Shown here piece by piece: positions 17,691 to 26,949 of a stretch of DNA of 64,000 nt. Numbering within the stretch: position 1 is the stretch's first letter; every line of letters starts with the position of its first letter. Source of the DNA: Myxococcota bacterium (lineage in GTDB: Bacteria; Myxococcota_C; UBA6777); the NCBI GenBank assembly GCA_023150835.1, contig JAKLKB010000003.1, positions 62,001 through 126,000 on the forward strand, in the 5' to 3' direction. A program made the position numbers and the translations under genes. The notes beneath the pieces were generated by a model that did not search any database, was not told where the DNA came from, and saw nothing but the letters and a program-made list of their open reading frames with translations.

Positions 17691-18725
17691 ATGTTTGAAT
17701 CTCTGCGCCTAGCGGCCTTGGGAGGGTTGCTCAAACTGCCTCCGTCGATCCAACGCACCCTCTCAGGTCCGCCTTCCACCGATGACGGCGTGGCTTTGGA
17801 CCCACAACACCACTGGTTGACTTACCTTGCCTCACGCTTCCAAGCCGACGACACTCCCCCCCCCCACAAGATCCCCCATCAGCGCCACGAACACGAGATC
17901 GCAGCCGCATTTCTTTCAGGCCCACGCCCCACAAGTGTCCGCGTCGAGGAACGCTTCGTACCACTCGAACAGCGCACACTCGCGATGCGGATCTATCGGC
18001 CTCAACACCACGATGGAACGGCGCTGTTTTACCTTCACGGGGGCGGTTTCGTGATGGGAAGCATCGTCGGACAGGACGGCGTTTGCGCACGCATCGCAGA
18101 AAAAGCCCGATGTACCGTCATCTCATGCAGCTACCGCCTCGCTCCAGAACACTTATTCCCTGCGGCTCATGCGGATGCCGCTGAAGCCTACGCATGGATA
18201 GTTGCAAATGCCGAAGAGATCGGCATCGATCGCTCGCGTTTGGGTATCGGCGGAGATAGCGCAGGTGGAAACCTCGCAGCTTCCGTCGTCAACACACGCC
18301 GCAAACAAAACCTCCCGCTTCCCAAGGTTCAAATGCTGCTCTACCCTGTCGCCGACGCCACAAAAGAAGCCCTATCCTACGGACTTTTTGGCGAAGGTTC
18401 TTTTCTCTCACAAAAAAGAATGCGGTGGTTTTTCGATCAATACATCCCCGAACGCGCACAACGCACAGATCCCCGAATCAGCATACTCCTCGAACCCGAT
18501 CTATCGGGCGTTTCGCCTGCGTTGATCGCGACCGCAGGTTTTGACGTCTTGCGGGATGAAGGCATCGCTTACACCCAACGCCTCCAAACATCGGGCGTTT
18601 CTGTACATCACCTGCACTTTCCGCATCTCACACACGGCAGCTTCAATTTTGCAGGCCGATTGCCTGCCGCTGCGCAAGCCCTTGATCGTGTATCCCAAAC
18701 ACTTTGCGACCTCTTCACCGCCTAA
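17691..18725 (+). CDS. Alpha/beta hydrolase, HSL-type esterase/lipase
   Basis: 344 aa, typical of the hormone-sensitive-lipase family of carboxylesterases. The oxyanion motif HGGGFVMGS is at residues 116-124, the nucleophile elbow GDSAGGNLA gives Ser190, the acid Asp285 lies in AGFDVLRDEG, and His315 lies in HLTHGSFNF, so the triad is complete. It also has SCSYRLAPEHLFPAA, conserved in the family. No signal peptide is present, so it should act on short-chain esters in the cytoplasm. A weak site (GAGGAA) precedes the ATG. It is followed by an R2 repeat rather than another gene of the same function. Confidence 0.9.
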   Translation: MFESLRLAALGGLLKLPPSIQRTLSGPPSTDDGVALDPQHHWLTYLASRFQADDTPPPHKIPHQRHEHEIAAAFLSGPRPTSVRVEERFVPLEQRTLAMRIYRPQHHDGTALFYLHGGGFVMGSIVGQDGVCARIAEKARCTVISCSYRLAPEHLFPAAHADAAEAYAWIVANAEEIGIDRSRLGIGGDSAGGNLAASVVNTRRKQNLPLPKVQMLLYPVADATKEALSYGLFGEGSFLSQKRMRWFFDQYIPERAQRTDPRISILLEPDLSGVSPALIATAGFDVLRDEGIAYTQRLQTSGVSVHHLHFPHLTHGSFNFAGRLPAAAQALDRVSQTLCDLFTA

Positions 18726-18861
18726 TATCCGCCTATTGTGTGATCGAATGATGTAGGGGCAGCCCCCCGTGGCTGCCCAACCACAGGGCGTTTACAACGG
18801 ATCACATCGACCTTTTGTGTACACTTCTCTTGGATATCGTCTATCCGCCCAAACGGAGATC
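18725..18861. repeat. R2 repeat, diverged copy
   Basis: Shares with the intact R2 copy the left end ATATCCGCC, TGTGTGATCG, the palindrome GGGGCAGCCCCCCGTGGCTGCC, TTTTGTGTACACTTCTCTTGG and a right end ATCGTCTATCCGCC..GGAGATC. The outer inverted repeats are degraded. It starts one base before the end of the esterase stop codon. Confidence 0.65.
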
Positions 18862-18922
18862 ACACATCTAGGATGAGGATATCCCAGAGGAGCGAGCAAC
18901 CCCCACAAAAAAGGAGCGTATC

Positions 18923-19612
18923 ATGGAGTTCTTCGATCCCTTGTTTCTTGCATCAAGCGGTTCTTCCTTTGGCATGGAGATCTTGCAAAAAGTGCTTGCG
19001 TGGTTGATCGGCTTGTCGATCTCCGCAGGTGTCGTCTGGTTTTTGGCTTACCGCGAGATGATCGGAAAAAGCTTCTTTGGCCGCATTACCTTTTCGTACA
19101 TCGGCCTCGAAGATGGCGAAAACAGCGAGCGGATCACCATCGACACTCTGCTCGACAAGCACCTCAGCGACGTGTGGCTCAACAATCGCATCCTTTTGCG
19201 CAGCATCGTCTCCTGCGCCCAACAATGCAACGAATCCGCACCGCTTGTTGTCCCCGAAAAACATCACCTCTATCACGTCACCTCCGGCCTCCGCCACCAG
19301 ATCTCCGAGCGCTACTCGGACGGTCTGATCGATCGCGCCCTTGGCTTCGAGATCCGCAAAGAAGAACTCTTGATCGCCCTGTGCTTTAGCGCTTCCAAAG
19401 CCGACGGTGTGCAAAAACTTCGCGCCCTCGTGCTCCATCCTCAGATCCTCAAAAAGATCGGCGAACAGGCCGATGCCTTCGAGAAAGCCAATCCAAAACA
19501 AATCCCCTTTATCAAGGCCCTCCAAGCCGCCTACAAGCGATGGCAACAAGAAGAAAACGATCCCAAAATCGATCGGCTCATCACCAAAGTCCGCGTGTAC
19601 CGAAGAAAATAA
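18923..19612 (+). CDS. Membrane-anchored hypothetical protein
   Basis: 229 aa with AAGGAG before the ATG. One strong membrane helix near the N-terminus (VLAWLIGLSISAGVVWFLAY) is followed by a soluble helical domain containing IDTLLDKHLSDVWLNNRILL, LYHVTSGLRHQISERYSDG and EEDxAF-type charged helices (KKIGEQADAFEKANPKQIPF). The soluble part should face the cytoplasm if the short N-terminus is outside. I recognise no family. It lies 160 bases upstream of clpP on the same strand and could share its transcript, which would hint at a quality-control role, but that is only positional. Confidence 0.7.
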   Translation: MEFFDPLFLASSGSSFGMEILQKVLAWLIGLSISAGVVWFLAYREMIGKSFFGRITFSYIGLEDGENSERITIDTLLDKHLSDVWLNNRILLRSIVSCAQQCNESAPLVVPEKHHLYHVTSGLRHQISERYSDGLIDRALGFEIRKEELLIALCFSASKADGVQKLRALVLHPQILKKIGEQADAFEKANPKQIPFIKALQAAYKRWQQEENDPKIDRLITKVRVYRRK

Positions 19613-19772
19613 CCCCACCCCACAGATCCAAACGGCGCCCATCCGATCCATTACGTTGGCTCCCAAGTGCCTCTACCGTTTGCCAGATGGTACGGCTATG
19701 CTTATCTTCCTTGCTGCTTTGCGGCACGAAGTGGACGCTCTCGTCCCCCTACAACCAAGGAGATCTTGCGTA

Positions 19773-20351
19773 ATGACTCGCTTGAGTGATGACTTTGCCT
19801 CCGAAAGTATGCGATCTTTCCTCGAACGCAAACTACTCGAAACCCGAACCCTGCTGATCTACGGACGCATCGATCAAAGCGTCGCCGAAGACGTCACCCA
19901 AAAGTTGCTGCTGTTATCGGCAACCTCCAATGATCCGATCAAGCTGTTTATCAACAGCCAAGGCGGACACGTCGAGTCTGGCGACACCATCTTTGACATG
20001 ATCCGCTTCGTCAAACCGCGTGTAAAGATCATCGGCACAGGATGGGTGGCCAGCGCTGGGGCGTTGATCTACTCCTCCGTCCCCCTCGAAGATCGCTACA
20101 GCCTCCCCAACACCCGCTATATGCTGCACCAGCCCCTCGGCGGCGTGAGCGGCCAAGCCTCCGATATCGCCATCGAGGCCCTTGAGATCGTCAAGATGCG
20201 CGAACGCCTCAACAAATCCTTCGCCCAACAAACAGGACAACCTCTCGAAAAGATTACAAAAGATACCGACCGCAACTTCTGGATGTCCGCCGAAGAAGCC
20301 AAAGAATACAAACTCGTCGGCCACATCATCCAATCCATCGACGCCCTCTAA
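19773..20351 (+). CDS. clpP: ATP-dependent Clp protease proteolytic subunit
   Basis: 192 aa from the ATG at 19773 (AAGGAG ten bases upstream). The serine protease triad is intact: Ser94 in GTGWVASAGALIYSS, His119 in YMLHQPLGGVSGQA and Asp166 in TDRNFWMSAEEA. Family strands LLIYGRID and PIKLFINSQGG are present. ClpP forms two stacked seven-membered rings and degrades substrates fed by Clp ATPases. The GxVASA version of the nucleophile motif differs slightly from the usual GxAASM, and the protein is not next to clpX or tig, so this is probably a second, stand-alone ClpP. The Hsp100-like proteins at 42-56 kb carry ClpP-loop-like tripeptides, making it a possible partner. Confidence 0.9.
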   Translation: MTRLSDDFASESMRSFLERKLLETRTLLIYGRIDQSVAEDVTQKLLLLSATSNDPIKLFINSQGGHVESGDTIFDMIRFVKPRVKIIGTGWVASAGALIYSSVPLEDRYSLPNTRYMLHQPLGGVSGQASDIAIEALEIVKMRERLNKSFAQQTGQPLEKITKDTDRNFWMSAEEAKEYKLVGHIIQSIDAL

Positions 20352-20454
20352 CCCCCTCCTCTCCGCCTTCCTCGTCTCCTGCCCCTTTCCTTTCGCTTGT
20401 TATTTCGTACATTCCCTCCGACACTCTACCCCACCCAAAAAGGGAACAACGACC

Positions 20455-21645
20455 ATGCAAACCCGACCTCTCTTTGCCCTCTTGTTTGTCCTTGTTTGGC
20501 CTCTCCAAGCCCGCGCACAAACGCCTCCACCCACACCAACACCCCAAACTTCCGCACAAATGGAACAAGCCATCCAACAAGCACGCCTTCAACACATCCA
20601 AGACGCGCAAAACAAAGACAAACAGCTTCAACGCATCCGAAAAGCCGAAACAGCCCTCCAAGCCAAACAAGCCCTCGGCACCTGCAAAGCCATCCAACTC
20701 CCCTTCGTCAAACCGATCGAACTCTGCATCAAACCCCACGAAGGCAAAAGCACACTCTTCGTCAACGGCTCCCCCAAACCCGTCCCTGCCGCCTTCCACG
20801 GCGCGGCTCTTGGACTCAAAAAAGCCTATCGCGTAGCCAAAGCCAAAGCCGATATCCTCGCACAAAAATTATCCCACCAAGGAAAAAAACGCGCAGAACA
20901 AGTCGCAAAGCACTCCGCTTCACTTTTCGACAAAGCTCTTCAAAAATACCGAAAAAAAGCCACCGACCTCGCGCAAAAACTCGCCAACTCCCCCGAATGG
21001 AAACAGCGACTGGCCGCGCAACTCGCAATCGTCGCGATATCCAAAGTCGACGAAGCCACCAAGCTCGCCCAACAACAGATGCAAACCAAACTTCAACGCA
21101 CCCTTGAGCTTTACACCCATCCCGAAAAGATCCGCGACCTCGCGCTCAAAAAACCCACATCAAAAAAAGGCGAAACCTTCGACAACAAGGCTGTCCTCCT
21201 TGGTGTGGGGTTGATTATGGCCCATCAAGCCGCCCGTATCGCCTTCGTCTGCTGGCAACAAAGCGGCCCACAAAAGCGCGCTTGCTTCAACCGAGAGATC
21301 GCAACGAGTATGCGCGATGCCCTGTTTGATGTCCTCGCGCTGCTCGTTCGTACCGCGCTCGATGCCCATGTGATCGCCCCGCTCTCTCACTCCCTCGCAG
21401 CCGCCCTTACCGCACACCGCCTGCTTTCGACAGCCAGCATCGGCTCCGCCGCCTATCCCACAGCCTACGCTGCCGCCAGCATCGCCTTTCACGGTATGCT
21501 CTCCACCCTCTACGAAGCCCTCTTACGCCCCGAATACAACAAGCTCTTTGAAACGCGCCTTCGCTCTCCGATCGAGCGCTTCAACAACAAACTGATCCGC
21601 CAACTCCCCGAAGCCGCATTCAAATGTTGGGGTTCATGCAAATAA
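20455..21645 (+). CDS. Exported coiled-coil protein, unknown function
   Basis: 396 aa from the ATG at 20455 (AGGGAAC upstream). A clear Sec signal peptide ends PLQARAQ. It is followed by a Pro/Thr linker (TPPPTPTPQTS) and long Lys/Gln/Ala-rich helices (QMEQAIQQARLQHIQDAQNKD, KAETALQAKQALG) that should form coiled coil, then a region with several hydrophobic helices (AVLLGVGLIMAHQAARIAFVCWQQ, ALFDVLALLVRTALDAH, AYAAASIAFHGML). It may be periplasmic with membrane-associating helices. I recognise no family. It sits about 100 bases after clpP. Confidence 0.7.
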   Translation: MQTRPLFALLFVLVWPLQARAQTPPPTPTPQTSAQMEQAIQQARLQHIQDAQNKDKQLQRIRKAETALQAKQALGTCKAIQLPFVKPIELCIKPHEGKSTLFVNGSPKPVPAAFHGAALGLKKAYRVAKAKADILAQKLSHQGKKRAEQVAKHSASLFDKALQKYRKKATDLAQKLANSPEWKQRLAAQLAIVAISKVDEATKLAQQQMQTKLQRTLELYTHPEKIRDLALKKPTSKKGETFDNKAVLLGVGLIMAHQAARIAFVCWQQSGPQKRACFNREIATSMRDALFDVLALLVRTALDAHVIAPLSHSLAAALTAHRLLSTASIGSAAYPTAYAAASIAFHGMLSTLYEALLRPEYNKLFETRLRSPIERFNNKLIRQLPEAAFKCWGSCK

Positions 21646-21646
21646 C

Positions 21647-21765
21647 ACGATATCCGAAAGATCTGTGATCGAAGGGTAGGTGCGTTCCGCTGTATATGCC
21701 CTGTTCTTGGGCAGCCACAGGAGGCTGCCCCTACGTTTTACGCACACACCCTGCGGATTTCGTCT
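21647..21765. repeat. R2 repeat, inverted diverged copy
   Basis: Reverse orientation of the R2 family: ACACGATATCCGA at the left, CTGTTCTTGGGCAGCCACAG, GGCTGCCCCTACGTTTTACG in the middle and CTGCGGATTTCGTCTA at the right. It immediately follows the stop of the exported coiled-coil gene. Confidence 0.65.
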
Positions 21766-21908
21766 AAGCCTCTCCCCCACCCCAAGGCTCTTTTCGTTTC
21801 TTTGCTCTTGCGCTATACCGACACTCCAAGCGCACAGCCAAGACACTCCGCTCCGCACGCGCCTCGCTCTCAGCCGATCCCTCACCCCCACCTACGAAAG
21901 GAAGCCCC

Positions 21909-22709
21909 ATGCTCCAAGAGATCCTCGATCTACGCGAAGAAGGTGACGCACTCTACGCCGTCTTGAAAACGATGGACGAACACCGCTGGCATACCGTCAC
22001 GCAGTTCAAATCATGGACGATCCACGATGTTGTGCTTCATCTGCATTTTTCGGATTATCTTGCGATCACCACCGCACGCGATCGCTCCGCCTTTTCCGAT
22101 GTCCTCTCCGCCCTTTTGACCGCGATGGGAGAAGGCCAAACCCTGATGCAATACTCCCGTGACTGGATCGGGCCGATATCTGGGCCTGATCTGCTTGTGC
22201 GTTGGCGCGACGCGTTTGTCGAGATGTGCGATCTCTTTGTCGGCCTTGATCCGCAAACGCGCCTTGAATGGTTTGGCCCCGATATGGGCCTTCGGATGTT
22301 CGCAACCGCCCGTCAGATGGAGACTTGGGCGCACGGTCAGGAGATCTACGACCTGCTCGGACTGATCCGCCAAAACACCGACCGACTCAAAAACATCGTC
22401 GTCATCGGCCTCAAGACGTTTGCGTGGACCTTCATCAATCGCGGCCTCACCCCCCCCGCCTCCCCTCCCTACCTTCGACTCGAAGCTCCCTCTGGCGCTA
22501 TTTGGGAATGGGGACAACCAAGCGATACATACGAGATCAGCGGAACTGCCGAAGCATTCGCCCAAGTCGTCACACAAACACGCAACGTCGCCGATACTTC
22601 GCTGCAAGTCATCGGCGAAGATGCCAAACATTGGATGTCCATCGCACAATGCTTTGCAGGCCCACCCGCCGATCCACCCGCCCCCAACACACGCTTTCGT
22701 CACACCTAA
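21909..22709 (+). CDS. TIGR03084-like protein (DinB/maleylpyruvate isomerase fold)
   Basis: 266 aa with AAGGAAG before the ATG. The N-terminal helical-bundle motif KSWTIHDVVLHLHFSDYLA and the central ARQMETWAHGQEIYDLLG are the metal-binding segments of the DinB / mycothiol-dependent maleylpyruvate isomerase fold. The C-terminal part (VTQTRNVADTSLQ ... HWMSIAQCFAGPPADPP) matches the TIGR03084 family, found mostly in actinobacteria. Members bind a metal through three His residues and are thought to use thiol cofactors, but no reaction is established for TIGR03084. No thiol-biosynthesis gene is nearby. Low GC-skew differences are not evident, so transfer cannot be argued. Confidence 0.8.
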   Translation: MLQEILDLREEGDALYAVLKTMDEHRWHTVTQFKSWTIHDVVLHLHFSDYLAITTARDRSAFSDVLSALLTAMGEGQTLMQYSRDWIGPISGPDLLVRWRDAFVEMCDLFVGLDPQTRLEWFGPDMGLRMFATARQMETWAHGQEIYDLLGLIRQNTDRLKNIVVIGLKTFAWTFINRGLTPPASPPYLRLEAPSGAIWEWGQPSDTYEISGTAEAFAQVVTQTRNVADTSLQVIGEDAKHWMSIAQCFAGPPADPPAPNTRFRHT

Positions 22710-22723
22710 TCTACCGAATCATC

Positions 22724-25402
22724 CTACTCCAACGGATCGAACTTGAGAATCTTGCTGATCTCGACTTCTCCCGTCGTCGGGTTGACAGAAGCACGAACCT
22801 TGTAAGTGCCGTATTTGCCATCACAATCGAGATCCCCTTGTGCTGTTACCTCGAATTGTGACTTTACGCCCGTCCCTTCAGACTTGTAGCAATAACGGTA
22901 GTAGTGCCGCTTATTCAAGCTGAACCGCAATTGCTTCCAACAAGCATGCTCCCACTGTGCAGGATTGGGCGTGTACAACGCTTGACCTGACGCGCAAGGC
23001 ATCGCTTTGGGGGCACAAATCCATCCTTTCCCTTCACAAGGAAAATGGCGCGCCATGGGGTTGCCCTCTTTATCGGCGTGTTCATCGTCGTACCAGCGTA
23101 TCGCGCCTCTCCATATCGCTCTGAGATTGGCGGTGACCTCGCTGGTTTTGGCACGCCGCGCAAAACGCAAGTAGGTGGGGATCGCCACCGCAGCGGACAC
23201 ACCCGACATCAAAAGCATCGGCAACCCAAGCGACAAAGTCCCCGCAGCAACAGGCAAGAGTTCTTGCGCTTGTTTGGGTGGGGTTGCGAACTCCAGCAAG
23301 TTCGGAAGAACAGCGCGTTGACCAAGGAAAGCCTCGGAGACAAGGGACTTTTCGGAAAAAGCCAACGTCCAACCATACGCATAATCCACCCCATCGACCA
23401 GATCATACACCCCAAGCAAGCGCAGATGCGACCACGCCCGCCGCGCAAATAGCTTAAACATCGGCGGCACGAACCACTCCCCTAAATCCCGCAACACCCG
23501 TGGATGCACCACCATCGCGTTTGCCGTCTTCATCAAGGCATAGTCAAACAACCCGGGAAAACTATCCCGAAGAATGTGCGGTGTGCGCGGAGCCACGGCC
23601 TGTACTGGCATCGACAATGGCCCTGTAGATTCAGGCTTTTTGTTCGCATTGGGCGCAGACGGTGTCGGTGTTTCTCCCCCTTGTGGTTTTTCGGGAAGCT
23701 CTTGCGGCGGAAGTCCCGTAGGCACGGGCGTTTTGTTCGCGGGTTGCGCATCCGAACCTGCATCCAGAACAGGACCCAACAGCTCCAATGCGCGCTTTGT
23801 GCGAACTCCCGCTGTATCGGTCGCTGCAAACGATGGAGCCTCACCCTTCCACACCGCTGCAAACTGCCCAAACGTGGCTTGGTGGCCAAAGAAGAACAAA
23901 AAGCGTTGAACCGTCGAAAGATACACAGGCTGTACCCCGGGCAGATGGATCGCAAGTGCATCGCGCCCAAACAGAGACACCTTTTCCACACGAACAGGCG
24001 GTGCGCCGCGCCCTTGCGGTCCTCTCGCCAACACCGTACTCCACGCTTGAAACAACAAGCGCAAAAACCCCTTTGCTTCGACGGGAGTGTTAAAGCCCAA
24101 CGCAAAGAACACACCCCGCAGATGGCCGGGGAAAAACTTCATCGAACGGTTTTGAAGCGCTAAAGCCACACGCGCCATCCCATCTTCCCATAAAAAGCCG
24201 CCTGCAACATCGCCACGCAAGCCTTTCAGCACCGAAGTCAACTCCGTCCCCAACACCTGCTTGGCCATCCCATCGGCCTTGGCTTGCTCTTTACGAAATC
24301 CTCCGATCACTTCCTTGGCTTTGGGATGAAAGTTTTCTACAAACGCCAGCAAGCGCACGATCCCCTTTGGCGAAAGATGCATACGACCAAACCAACCCGT
24401 CGTGATCGGCAACATCGAAAACCACGATGCCAACGTCGTATCCGAACGCAAGATCCCCAACACGGGCGAAAACTCTTTCGTCATCACAAAGCGTTGTTCG
24501 GCTTGAATGCCTTCTCGCAGATCAAAGGAACTGATGCTACCGCGAAAATAGCGCTTGACCCAAGGCAAGACCGCCTCAACCATCGGAAAATTCGCTTGCT
24601 CAGGTAGCAACATATCAAGCGTCACTTTTGCGCAGATATCGGTTTGTTCAGGACAAGAAACATCCGACAACACCGATGCTGCAAGCCCCATCCCATCGCC
24701 TTGTTTGGACCACACGCGATCCAACAAACGACCCAAACCCGCAGCATCCATCTTCACGCTGTTCGGATCAGGCCCTGCCATCGCATACAAGCGCCCTTTC
24801 CAGATCAACGCCACAGGTCGAGAGTCCGGGGCCATCAACAGCGCAAGCTCCGGTGCAAACCACACCAAGCGCACAGGCAGCCGCCAACGTGCAAACGCCC
24901 GCTCCAGCTTCAAAGCATCCACACCCAACGACACCAACGTCTCCACTTTGATGCCCTTTGCGTACACGACGCTCGTCGCGGGTTGATCGAGCTCCAAACC
25001 CACACTTCGCAACAACGCGGGCAACTGCACAAACAGCGATTCAAGGTCTTTTGCGGGCTTCCCGTCCGCCATCGGACCCACCATCGCCAAGATCTCTTGG
25101 ACTTTTGGACCCAACATCTCCAACGGCGCAAGCGCCCGCACCCTCAAAAAGCGGCGCAGCGCACGACCCGGATCTTCCGACCAGATCACCGCCACCGGCG
25201 TCCCATCTTTGACCAAGCCCTTGCTGGCCACCAACGCCACAGAGGGCTGCGGTGCTTTCCCACGCAACATCGGGCCTGATGACTTGCCCTCGACAGATGC
25301 CGGTGTCTCTTTCAAGACCCGAGATTTCGGCGGACCTGCCCATGTTTCGGCCCCTCCCCACACGCTACAGACAAAACCCCACAACAGCACGCTCTTTCGC
25401 AT
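22724..25402 (-). CDS. Large exported protein with C-terminal type IV pilin-like module
   Basis: 892 aa from the ATG at 25402 (GGAG upstream, giving signal peptide MRKSVLLWGFVCSVWGGAETWA); an upstream ATG at 25438 is possible. Residues ~40-600 form an exported globular region of repeated alpha/beta segments, followed by a Pro/Thr/Lys linker. Near residue ~730 begins GVSAAVAIPTYLRFARRAKTSEVTANLRAIW ... AIRWYDDEH, which reads as the N-terminal helix and first domain of a type IV pilin: AIPxYxRF, K-TSE, then NLRxI. In true pilins this segment is at the N-terminus after a prepilin peptidase site; here it is internal. The pilin part ends with Cys-rich CEGKGWICAPKAMPC and a Ca-site-like DLDCDGKYGTY. 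Function unknown. Confidence 0.75.
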   Translation of the reverse strand: MRKSVLLWGFVCSVWGGAETWAGPPKSRVLKETPASVEGKSSGPMLRGKAPQPSVALVASKGLVKDGTPVAVIWSEDPGRALRRFLRVRALAPLEMLGPKVQEILAMVGPMADGKPAKDLESLFVQLPALLRSVGLELDQPATSVVYAKGIKVETLVSLGVDALKLERAFARWRLPVRLVWFAPELALLMAPDSRPVALIWKGRLYAMAGPDPNSVKMDAAGLGRLLDRVWSKQGDGMGLAASVLSDVSCPEQTDICAKVTLDMLLPEQANFPMVEAVLPWVKRYFRGSISSFDLREGIQAEQRFVMTKEFSPVLGILRSDTTLASWFSMLPITTGWFGRMHLSPKGIVRLLAFVENFHPKAKEVIGGFRKEQAKADGMAKQVLGTELTSVLKGLRGDVAGGFLWEDGMARVALALQNRSMKFFPGHLRGVFFALGFNTPVEAKGFLRLLFQAWSTVLARGPQGRGAPPVRVEKVSLFGRDALAIHLPGVQPVYLSTVQRFLFFFGHQATFGQFAAVWKGEAPSFAATDTAGVRTKRALELLGPVLDAGSDAQPANKTPVPTGLPPQELPEKPQGGETPTPSAPNANKKPESTGPLSMPVQAVAPRTPHILRDSFPGLFDYALMKTANAMVVHPRVLRDLGEWFVPPMFKLFARRAWSHLRLLGVYDLVDGVDYAYGWTLAFSEKSLVSEAFLGQRAVLPNLLEFATPPKQAQELLPVAAGTLSLGLPMLLMSGVSAAVAIPTYLRFARRAKTSEVTANLRAIWRGAIRWYDDEHADKEGNPMARHFPCEGKGWICAPKAMPCASGQALYTPNPAQWEHACWKQLRFSLNKRHYYRYCYKSEGTGVKSQFEVTAQGDLDCDGKYGTYKVRASVNPTTGEVEISKILKFDPLE

Positions 25403-25610
25403 TCCGTCTACTCCATACGTCGTTTGAACCCTGTACATCGGCCTGTTCGCAACTCACGAACGCCCACGCAGACCACTCATCAAAAAAATGCTCTTCTCTT
25501 TTAACTGATCACTCTTTACAAAACAACCCACACGAAGCCTCTTGCACAATTCCCTTCCGATCGTGCAAATCTTTTCGACACAAAGCCCGATCCATACGAA
25601 GAGAGCGCAG

Positions 25611-26786
25611 ATGCCCACAAAAACGCCCCCCATCACTTTGCTGTGGCCAAACAAGCCATCGCTTCTTCCCCCAAACGATCCGCCCGCGCCACAACGCCTC
25701 GGAACCTTTGCGGTCCCCTCTGAGCCTTCGGATGCTGCTCTTCACGTCCCGCCGAATGCTCTCTATCACGGCGACAACCTTCTTGCGCTGCAACATCTGC
25801 GTTGCTCTTGCGCGCAAAAGATCGATCTGATCTACCTCGATCCTCCTTTTGCAACAGGTCGTATCTTTCGCACTCGCCAAACCCCAAGCAACGCTCCAAC
25901 AACTGCTTACCGCGATACATGGAGCGATAAAGCACAATTCCTTTCGATGCTTTACCCTCGAATCTACTGTATGACAGAACTTCTTTCTCCAAAAGGCGTT
26001 CTAATTATCCACACAGATACTCGATTTTCTTCTTATGTTGCAACGCTTCTTTTTGAGATCATGGGCGAAGAATCCTTACAAAACGAGATCATCTGGTCTT
26101 ATGGAGGACGGGGAGCCAAAGCCCACGCCGGGCAATTCCCCCGCAACCACGACACCTTACTGGTCTTTTCCAAAGGCACACCCACTTATCACCGACAAGA
26201 CCGCATCCTTCGCCATCCCAAAACACAACTCCCCAAGCATATCCTGATCGATGAACTGGGCCGCCCTTTCAAAACCAGCCCACGCGGCGATTACACCGAT
26301 CAAAGCATCGATCGGCTGGCTTTAGAAGGCCGCATTTACTACACGCGCAATCGGCAGATCCGTATCAAGTATTTCCTCGAACACGACAAACACCATGTCC
26401 TCGAACCCAAGCAGATCGGCGATGTCTGGGATGATATCCCCGATATGATGCACTGCCCCCGCACAGAACGCTCGGGCTATCCGACCCAAAAACCGCTGGC
26501 CTTGCTCGAACGCCTGTTGCGTGCGTGGAGCAACGAAGGCGACACCATCGCGGATCTGTTCTGTGGTTCAGGCACGACCCTTCTCGCAGCGCAGCGGCTC
26601 AAACGCCGATGGATCGGCGCAGATCAAAGCGATATCGCCATCCAAACCACGCAACATCGTCTTCTTCAAACGCCCAATTGCCCAACCTTCCATCTCTACC
26701 GCTTGAACGAAGCTGCCCCCTCACCTGAACAGCCCTCGCCCGATCCGCCCGTCCCTCCGCCGACTTCTGCACGGCGCAAGCGCTAA
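25611..26786 (+). CDS. Site-specific DNA methyltransferase, class beta, orphan
   Basis: 391 aa from the ATG at 25611; an upstream TTG frame is less likely. The catalytic motif IV DPPF is at residues 77-80, after YHGDNLLAL, and the AdoMet motif DLFCGSGTT is at 315-323, so motif IV precedes motif I, as in class beta N6-adenine or N4-cytosine methyltransferases. GYPTQKP (289-295) is the usual motif preceding motif I. The target-recognition segment lies between residues ~160 and 280. No restriction gene is adjacent, so it is an orphan methylase, perhaps regulatory or protective. The C-terminus is a Pro/Ser tail ending in ARRKR. The recognition sequence cannot be read from the protein. Confidence 0.85.
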   Translation: MPTKTPPITLLWPNKPSLLPPNDPPAPQRLGTFAVPSEPSDAALHVPPNALYHGDNLLALQHLRCSCAQKIDLIYLDPPFATGRIFRTRQTPSNAPTTAYRDTWSDKAQFLSMLYPRIYCMTELLSPKGVLIIHTDTRFSSYVATLLFEIMGEESLQNEIIWSYGGRGAKAHAGQFPRNHDTLLVFSKGTPTYHRQDRILRHPKTQLPKHILIDELGRPFKTSPRGDYTDQSIDRLALEGRIYYTRNRQIRIKYFLEHDKHHVLEPKQIGDVWDDIPDMMHCPRTERSGYPTQKPLALLERLLRAWSNEGDTIADLFCGSGTTLLAAQRLKRRWIGADQSDIAIQTTQHRLLQTPNCPTFHLYRLNEAAPSPEQPSPDPPVPPPTSARRKR

Positions 26787-26949
26787 ACATCCGCTGCCCG
26801 CCAAACCCCCTTGCAACACAGACACACCTCCTGCGTCCAAGAAGTTGTCTGAACCAAGGTATTGTGCTACCTATCCCAAGACAGCGATGCGTAGGACATC
26901 TTGGGCGTTCTACCTTGCATCGCATGGATGTTTGTGAAGGGATCAACCG

